Positions 4,769-9,460 of a stretch of 9,460 bases of DNA are shown here, in pieces. How positions within the stretch are numbered: the stretch's first letter is position 1; every line of letters starts with the position of its first letter. Location: NCBI GenBank assembly GCA_023432075.1, contig JAEYVD010000123.1, positions 1 to 9,460 of the forward strand, written 5' to 3'. Position numbers and translations under genes: made by a program. The stretch is from Pseudomonadota bacterium. Its GTDB lineage: Bacteria; Pseudomonadota; Gammaproteobacteria; Burkholderiales; Burkholderiaceae_B. The notes beneath the pieces were generated by a model, which worked only from the letters and a program-made list of their open reading frames with translations, was not told the origin of the DNA and searched no databases.

Positions 4769-7366
4769 TCAGCGTTCCTCCTTCGCAGGGTTGCGTAGAA
4801 AATCCAGTGAGTACTCACCCCCGCCATCCCAATAGCTGGCGTTCAGAACCAGGAGATCATCCGGGTCCGGTAGGGCCGAGACTTCCAGCGGTTCGCTTGT
4901 TTCGCTGGTGACCACCTGCGTACGGCCCTGCGCGTCGGTACGTCCTCGAACAATGTCGCCGCTGGCGCGAACGATCTCGTATGCATGGTCCGGCAGGACT
5001 TCGTTCGTATTCGCGTCGCGCAGTACGAAATACTCTTGAAAGGGGCCGGGCAGGCCGGAGAATTTGCCCAGGGTGGGCACCATCGTCCCTGGCCCCGTGA
5101 AGCAGTGATCGGTCGCCTTGACGGTGAAGGTTCCCGGCATTCCCATCTCGATATTGCCGCCGGACAACCGGATATAGGCGCCACCACATTGCAGCGTGAT
5201 GTGTTCTTCGGCGGACACCGTGACGTGGTTGTTATTGGCGCGTACCTCCACGCTCTTGTCGGCGTCGATGTGGATGCTGTTGCGTTGCGCCTGCAATAGC
5301 AGCTGGCCCGTGTGGGCGATATGGCGCATGTCTCCACGCTGAGCGAACGTACCCACGCCGTTGCCGGCATTGACGACGACGCGATCGCCGGCCGTCAGTT
5401 GCAGGTTTGCGTGGGCCGCTGCATCCAGATGGGTTCCCGCGGCGAGCGCGATGGCGTGCGGTGTGCCTGCGGCGATCCCTGCCGGGGCGGAGAGCGCCAT
5501 GACCGGCGCCGAGCCTTCGCCCGTTCCACTGGCCTGGTCATTGGCGCCGTGGCCAAGGGCTCGCACCAGCGCAGTCAGGTCGTGGCGCGGCTCGGGGTCG
5601 TGGAGGACGCCCTGATGCGCATCGGCGTAATTGCCCAGGCTTCGGGCCAGGTGAAGCGCAGACTCCAGCACGGCCACGATTTCCGCGCGGTCGAGTTGGC
5701 CGCCTTGGGCGTTGGCTTGCGTCTCCGTCGTCAGCAGCAGGCCTTGCGCCGCGCGCAACGCCCCGTGCAGATCCGTGCGCAGTTCAAAGCCTTCACCGCG
5801 CGGTGCGCCTCCGGTGGGACGCGGATGGGTCATGTAGCCAAGGTGCAGGTGACTGGCGCCATGATCGTTCATCAGCGCAGCGCTGATTTGCGACGGGGTG
5901 TCGTCCAGCCGTAGTTCACTGGCTCGGTTGCCCTTGTGTTCCTTGCTCTTGACCGTCGCCAGATCCTTGAACTTTGGCAGTTCGTACGGCGGCAATTGCA
6001 GGCGGTTGTAGGTCCGCCCGGTGATCACGGGCTGGTCCGGGTCTCCGTCGAAGTAGGAGACGATGACCTCCTGGCCAACGCGCGGAATGGCCATGTGGCC
6101 CCAGGTTGCGCCCGCGATGTTGTGCGACACGCGAATCCAGCAGGAACTGTGTTCGTTCTGCGTGCCTTCGCGATCCCAGGTGAACTGGACCTTCACGCGT
6201 CCATATTCGTCGGTATGGATTTCCTCGTTGGGCGGTCCTACCACCATGGCGTTCTGCGGGCCATCGATGCGGGGCTTGGGCAGCGGCTCTGCACGCCACT
6301 CGGTGTCGTCCGGCACGAGTTCCGCTTCGTACCGGTAATGCGTTCCTAACTGGGCGTCGGCGCTTTCTTCGGCCTGGCTCGCATGTTGCTTGCCCCAGTG
6401 GACGATGCGCACCGGACGCCAGCCGCGGTTGAGATCTTCGCGGGGGTGCCCGGCCAGCGTGAAGGAGATGCCGGGCTGCAAGCGTGGATCGTCGCCTTCG
6501 GCCAGGGCAATGCGCGCATCGCGGCGAAGCCCGCGCAGGCGATTTTCGGTGAAGGGCTTGCCGGCCTGGTCGAATTTGGCGCGGGCCGGGTAGTTGTAGC
6601 GCTCGTAGCGGCGGCCCTGGTGGGTCAGGTCCTGTCCGTCGCGGCTGTGCTGGTGGGTGTAGCGGGGATGGTGGAACGTATAGTCGCGCTGTGTCTGGCG
6701 AGCGGTGCGCACGTTCTCGGTATAGACAAAGCGGCGCAGCGCAGGTTGGGGCTGGTCGCCGCCCGGCGTGGGGTTGTATTGCACCGGCTCGTCGCCCACG
6801 CGGCCGTGAATGAACAGACGATCGCTGTGGACCAGTTGATGGCCCGCTGGACCATGGCGGAAGGAATAGAAGAAGCCTTCCTCGCGCATGATGCGTTCGA
6901 CGAAGTGATAGTCGGTGTCGCCGGCTTGCACGCAGTATTCGCGAGACTGGTGCTCGGTGGTGTTGCGTAGCTCGTAGTCGTGGGTCAGGCCGTGCGCCTT
7001 GAACACGGCGTGGACGATTTGCGGGACGGTGAGGCGTTGGAAGAGGCGCCAGTCGGAACTGAGCTTGAGGCGAGCCAGGCGCGGTTCGACGATGGCCGAG
7101 TACCGGGTGCGGCGAAAGCCCGTGTCGCCTTGCACGAAGGATGACACGGCGCCGTGCACATAGCGGATCGGGGTATCGCCATGCCAGAGGGTAAGCAGCG
7201 CGGCGCGGTCCAGCACCTTGCTGAAGTCGATGGCGGCATTTGCGCTGGCCAGTTCCACTTGCAGCAGGAAGGTTTCGGACAGGCCTTCTTGCAGCGTGAA
7301 TTCGACGACGTCGAAGGGCTGGTCGCCGATGGCGAAGGTGAAGCGCAGATCGGATTGGGTAGGCAT
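4769..7366 (-). CDS. vgrG: Type VI secretion spike protein VgrG with transthyretin-like C-terminal extension
   Basis: VgrG trimers form the tip of the T6SS tube and carry effectors into target cells. The 865-residue product shows the family's order of domains. A gp27-like base spans about 1-330 (including RIMREEGFFYSFRHG near 160). A gp5-like OB fold spans about 370-455, with DEYGRVKVQFTWDREG, SSCWIRVSHNIAG, WGHMAIPRVGQEVIVSYFDGD and PVITGRTYN. A DUF2345-type beta-helical stalk follows, roughly 500-760. It ends in an extra domain, about 775-850 (EYFVLRDANTNEVLPDHAYE, GRTDAQGRTQ), resembling the transthyretin-like extensions that recruit effectors in some VgrGs, for example the Tle1-carrying VgrG1 of enteroaggregative E. 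coli. No enzymatic extension is visible, so this is probably a cargo-type rather than an evolved VgrG. Its TGA lies 3 nt before the effector ATG, and its last codons hold that gene's ribosome binding site, which ties the two together. GC content is high, as in the kinase. Confidence 0.97.
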   Translation of the reverse strand: MPTQSDLRFTFAIGDQPFDVVEFTLQEGLSETFLLQVELASANAAIDFSKVLDRAALLTLWHGDTPIRYVHGAVSSFVQGDTGFRRTRYSAIVEPRLARLKLSSDWRLFQRLTVPQIVHAVFKAHGLTHDYELRNTTEHQSREYCVQAGDTDYHFVERIMREEGFFYSFRHGPAGHQLVHSDRLFIHGRVGDEPVQYNPTPGGDQPQPALRRFVYTENVRTARQTQRDYTFHHPRYTHQHSRDGQDLTHQGRRYERYNYPARAKFDQAGKPFTENRLRGLRRDARIALAEGDDPRLQPGISFTLAGHPREDLNRGWRPVRIVHWGKQHASQAEESADAQLGTHYRYEAELVPDDTEWRAEPLPKPRIDGPQNAMVVGPPNEEIHTDEYGRVKVQFTWDREGTQNEHSSCWIRVSHNIAGATWGHMAIPRVGQEVIVSYFDGDPDQPVITGRTYNRLQLPPYELPKFKDLATVKSKEHKGNRASELRLDDTPSQISAALMNDHGASHLHLGYMTHPRPTGGAPRGEGFELRTDLHGALRAAQGLLLTTETQANAQGGQLDRAEIVAVLESALHLARSLGNYADAHQGVLHDPEPRHDLTALVRALGHGANDQASGTGEGSAPVMALSAPAGIAAGTPHAIALAAGTHLDAAAHANLQLTAGDRVVVNAGNGVGTFAQRGDMRHIAHTGQLLLQAQRNSIHIDADKSVEVRANNNHVTVSAEEHITLQCGGAYIRLSGGNIEMGMPGTFTVKATDHCFTGPGTMVPTLGKFSGLPGPFQEYFVLRDANTNEVLPDHAYEIVRASGDIVRGRTDAQGRTQVVTSETSEPLEVSALPDPDDLLVLNASYWDGGGEYSLDFLRNPAKEER
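4776..4783 (-). promoter_or_regulatory. Ribosome binding site of first effector, within the vgrG 3' end
   Basis: AAGGAGGA on the minus strand is formed by the vgrG codons for Lys-Glu-Glu near its C-terminus and lies 10 nt before the ATG at 4765. The vgrG stop codon falls between this site and the ATG, so ribosomes ending vgrG would be placed directly over the effector start. Confidence 0.75.
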
Positions 7367-7372
7367 GACGTG

Positions 7373-7378
7373 CTTCCT
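7373..7378 (-). promoter_or_regulatory. Ribosome binding site of vgrG
   Basis: AGGAAG on the minus strand lies 6 nt before the ATG at 7366. It decides the start: the in-frame GTG at 7402 would add 12 residues, rich in Lys, Arg and Cys, that are unlike VgrG N-termini, whereas MPTQSDLRF fits a standard VgrG beginning. Confidence 0.7.
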
Positions 7379-7553
7379 GCAACGACAGACCTTTCCCTCC
7401 ACCGATGAGTGCCAAGTCCGCCTATAAGCAAGCGTCCGGCGCGATCAGGAGACCGCAATGGATGCGCATAAGGTACGTCTCCATTACGACACAGCGATCT
7501 TTCTTTGGATACGAGACTGATCCTATTTTTGGCGGCGTCTCTAAGCCGGAGCG

Positions 7554-7575
7554 GGGCCATCGAAGGCGATGGCCC
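7554..7575. repeat. Perfect 9-bp inverted repeat with 4-nt loop
   Basis: The arms GGGCCATCG and CGATGGCCC are separated by AAGG. Beyond a single-base bulge the minus-strand stem can extend by another GC pair or two. It lies 111 bp past the kinase stop codon, a plausible place for a transcript-end or mRNA-stabilising hairpin. No T-tract follows on either strand, so it does not qualify as a classical intrinsic terminator. Confidence 0.5.
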
Positions 7576-7685
7576 GCGTTCTGCAATTGGGCGTTGCGCT
7601 TTGCGCGGCCGGCGCGCTTTTATCCGCAGCGCGCGTGGTGGATGGTGAGTTTGGGCGCCGTGTTGGCGCGATGCGGAATGTGCCG

Positions 7686-9460
7686 CTATCGCACACCACC
7701 CCGTCGCTCGATCGTCGACAGCATCTCCAGCAGCACGTCCATATCCACCGGCTTGACCAGATGCGCATCGAACCCGGCCTCCATCGACTCCTTGCGGTCT
7801 TCTTCCTGCCCCCAACCGCTTAGCGCAAGAATCGTTGCGCGCTCGCCCCAGTCGAGGGTCCGGATGTGGCGGCAGGCCTCGTGGCCGGTCATGCCGGGCA
7901 TGCCGATGTCCATGAGGACCACTTGCGGCCGGACCTGGTTGCCCAGGGCAATGGCTTCTTCGCCGTCGTAGGCAGCGGTGACGTCATGGCCTTCGAGGGC
8001 CAGCACGGCGACCAGCGATTCGACCGCGTCTCGGTTGTCGTCGACCACCAGCACGGTGCGGGCGATGGGCAATAGCCCGGTGGCGGTTTGTTGCGGCGCG
8101 GCTTCCTGGATGTCGGTGACCGGCAGCCGGACGACGAAGGCGCTGCCCTTGCCTTGGCCGTCGCTATGGGCGCGCACCCTGCCTCCATGCATTTCCACCA
8201 GGCGCTTGACGAGCATGAGGCCGATGCCCAGGCCGCCCTGCGCGCGTTCGAGTGTCCGGTCAACCTGCGTGAACATCTCGAAGATCCGGTCCAGCTGGTC
8301 GGGTGGAATGCCCGAGCCGTTGTCGCGGACCGTGACGTCGACGCTGTCCTGGCCCGGGTCGACGAAGAGCTCAATGTCGCCGCCGGGCGGCGTGTATTTG
8401 GCCGCGTTCGAGAGCAGGTTGCCGAATACCTGCGTCAAGCGTTCTGCGTCGCCCTGCAGCGCAATCTGCGCGTCGGGCTGCACCAGCCTCAGCCGGTGCC
8501 CGTGCTGCTCCAGCGCGGGCCGGCAGGCTTCGACGGCGTGCTGCAGAACCGAGTCCAGTGTGAGGGAGGTGAGGCGAAGCTCGAGCTTGCCGCGGTTGAT
8601 GCGGTTGACGTCGAGCAGGTCGTCGACCAGCCTGACCAGCTGACGCAACTGGCGGTCCATGACTTCACGGGCGCGCGCCGTCATGGCGGGATCGCGCTCG
8701 GCGCGCTTGAGCACTTCGAGCATGTTGCGCAGGGCGGCAAGCGGATTGCGCAACTCATGCGCCAGCACCGCCAGGAATTCGTCCTTGTGCCGCCGTTCGC
8801 GGGCCAGTTCCGCTTCCGCGATATGGCGCTCCAGCAGTTCGGCGGCTTGGCGGGCGAGCAGATCGATGTAGCGCAGGGCCTCGGGCGTGGGACCGCCGGG
8901 CCAGGGATAGTGGTTGTTGAGCATGCCCAGCAACTGGCCGCTGCGGCTGAGCAGCGGCGTGCATTGGATCGACCGGATGTTGTCCTCCATGACGATCTCT
9001 AGCCCCAGGGTGCCTTGCAGGTCCGTCAGCTGTTCCACGTCGGGCACAACCAGCCGTTCCAGGTTCTGTGCAGCCTCGGCGCAGCTCGCGACCCAGCCGT
9101 CTTCCGCGAAGTGCTCGACCAGGCGTGCGCTCAGACCCTGGTGGACGGCGATGCGCAAGGTGTTCTTCGCGGGGTCGTAGATCTGGATGTTGCCCTTTTC
9201 CGTCCCGGAAATGTCGGCCGCGGCGGCCAGGATTTTTTTCAGAAGCGGTTCGAATTCGCCGGGGCCGACGAGTTCGGCGCTCAGCGCCTGCAGTCTGGCC
9301 AGGGCGTGGACTTCATGCCGAAGATGCGCGGCTGCGCGGTCCCGTTCGACCACGATGCTGGCGGCCAACGCGCCGAACTCCGCGACACGCTGCTCCCAGG
9401 TGCTCAACGCAGCAGCCTGAGGCAGAAACAACAGAAACCAGCCGACGGGCGCACCATCGG
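7686..9460 (-). CDS. Hybrid sensor histidine kinase (GAF-HisKA-HATPase-receiver), 5' partial
   Basis: A two-component hybrid kinase that would autophosphorylate on His and pass phosphate to its own receiver domain. The frame stays open to the window edge, and the codons before the first possible start (TTG at 9431) look like protein (GAPVGWFLLFLPQ), so the real start is outside. Counting from 9431, a GAF-like sensor spans about residues 40-195. The H-box AHELRNPL has its His at 225. The ATPase N-box is GNLLSNAAKYT, with G1 DNGSGI near 370 and G2 GLGIGL near 400. The receiver has the acidic pair DD at 464-465, phospho-acceptor Asp508 in LMDIGMPG and Lys560 in VKP. All catalytic positions are intact. 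No transmembrane segment is visible in this part, so it may be soluble or have its membrane portion upstream. It lies 319 bp before vgrG on the same strand. A regulatory link to the T6SS genes is possible but nothing in the sequence shows one. Confidence 0.93.
   Translation of the reverse strand, partial: DGAPVGWFLLFLPQAAALSTWEQRVAEFGALAASIVVERDRAAAHLRHEVHALARLQALSAELVGPGEFEPLLKKILAAAADISGTEKGNIQIYDPAKNTLRIAVHQGLSARLVEHFAEDGWVASCAEAAQNLERLVVPDVEQLTDLQGTLGLEIVMEDNIRSIQCTPLLSRSGQLLGMLNNHYPWPGGPTPEALRYIDLLARQAAELLERHIAEAELARERRHKDEFLAVLAHELRNPLAALRNMLEVLKRAERDPAMTARAREVMDRQLRQLVRLVDDLLDVNRINRGKLELRLTSLTLDSVLQHAVEACRPALEQHGHRLRLVQPDAQIALQGDAERLTQVFGNLLSNAAKYTPPGGDIELFVDPGQDSVDVTVRDNGSGIPPDQLDRIFEMFTQVDRTLERAQGGLGIGLMLVKRLVEMHGGRVRAHSDGQGKGSAFVVRLPVTDIQEAAPQQTATGLLPIARTVLVVDDNRDAVESLVAVLALEGHDVTAAYDGEEAIALGNQVRPQVVLMDIGMPGMTGHEACRHIRTLDWGERATILALSGWGQEEDRKESMEAGFDAHLVKPVDMDVLLEMLSTIERRGGVR

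Larger units (their letters stand above)
7367..7685. other. Intergenic region between the kinase and vgrG
   Basis: This 319-bp gap should contain any 3' end of the kinase transcript and the promoter of the vgrG operon. It holds a perfect 9-bp inverted repeat (7554-7575) and a 5-bp GC stem (7603-7617) followed on the plus strand by TTTT. On the minus strand a TATAGG hexamer (7426-7421) could be a -10 element, but no acceptable -35 lies 16-18 bp upstream. A TGGCAC (7414-7409) resembles a sigma-54 -24 half, but the -12 half is absent. No supportable coding sequence was found; the short plus-strand frame starting at 7569 runs antisense into the kinase gene. The operon promoter therefore remains unidentified. 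Confidence 0.6.

Noticed and set aside
7398..7414. Possible sigma-54 promoter before vgrG (TTGGCAC)
   Set aside because: The -24 element is good, but the expected GC-containing -12 element is replaced by GGTGG at the required spacing.
5916..7415. Long minus-strand frame (499 codons) overlapping vgrG
   Set aside because: It is extremely rich in Arg, Pro and His and lies wholly out of frame within conserved vgrG domains, a common effect of high GC content.
7603..7621. Plus-strand hairpin with TTTT as an intrinsic terminator
   Set aside because: The stem is only 5 bp, the T-run only 4, and no plus-strand gene needs terminating there.
7569..7823. Plus-strand frame of 84 codons whose start resembles a signal peptide (MARVLQLGVALCAAGALLSA)
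   Set aside because: Only its first part is intergenic; the rest is antisense to the conserved receiver domain of the kinase. There is no clear ribosome binding site, and the tail does not look like a folded protein.
8088..9002. Plus-strand frame of 304 codons antisense to the kinase
   Set aside because: It lies opposite the HisKA and ATPase domains, with a composition expected for a complement of a GC-rich gene and no recognisable domain.

Overview
The window looks like chromosomal DNA of a GC-rich betaproteobacterium. The gene types and protein style fit Burkholderiales, most like the Achromobacter/Bordetella group. That placement is inference; no rRNA or other phylogenetic marker is present. 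All supported genes lie on the minus strand, so the locus reads from right to left.

Layout in order of transcription. (1) 9460-7686: a hybrid sensor histidine kinase (GAF, HisKA, HATPase_c, receiver), whose 5' end lies outside the window. (2) 7685-7367: a 319-bp intergenic gap with a strong inverted repeat but no convincing promoter. (3) 7366-4769: vgrG, a type VI secretion system (T6SS) spike protein of 865 residues with a transthyretin-like C-terminal extension. (4) 4765-3437: a 442-residue putative VRR-Nuc nuclease effector. (5) 3440-2262: its putative immunity protein of the DUF3396/TsiV family. (6) 2253-922: a second, homologous VRR-Nuc effector of 443 residues. (7) 922-1: a second immunity gene, 307 codons visible and still open at the window edge.

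From vgrG onward the genes are packed with gaps or overlaps of -4 to +8 nt, and each has its own Shine-Dalgarno sequence inside the preceding gene or at its stop codon. This indicates one translationally coupled spike-toxin-antitoxin-toxin-antitoxin operon. VgrG would carry the nucleases into rival cells, and the immunity proteins would protect the producer and its kin.

The main point of interest is the tandem duplication with a 2518-bp period and its mosaic divergence. The toxin N-terminal (presumed delivery) region is about 98% identical between copies. The nuclease and toxin C-terminus are about 72% identical and the first 210 immunity residues about 70%. The visible end of the immunity proteins returns to about 94%. 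This is what one would expect of a cargo module whose toxin/immunity core has diversified between conserved ends. No PAAR protein, Hcp, effector chaperone or T6SS structural gene lies in the window, so this looks like a vgrG cargo island.
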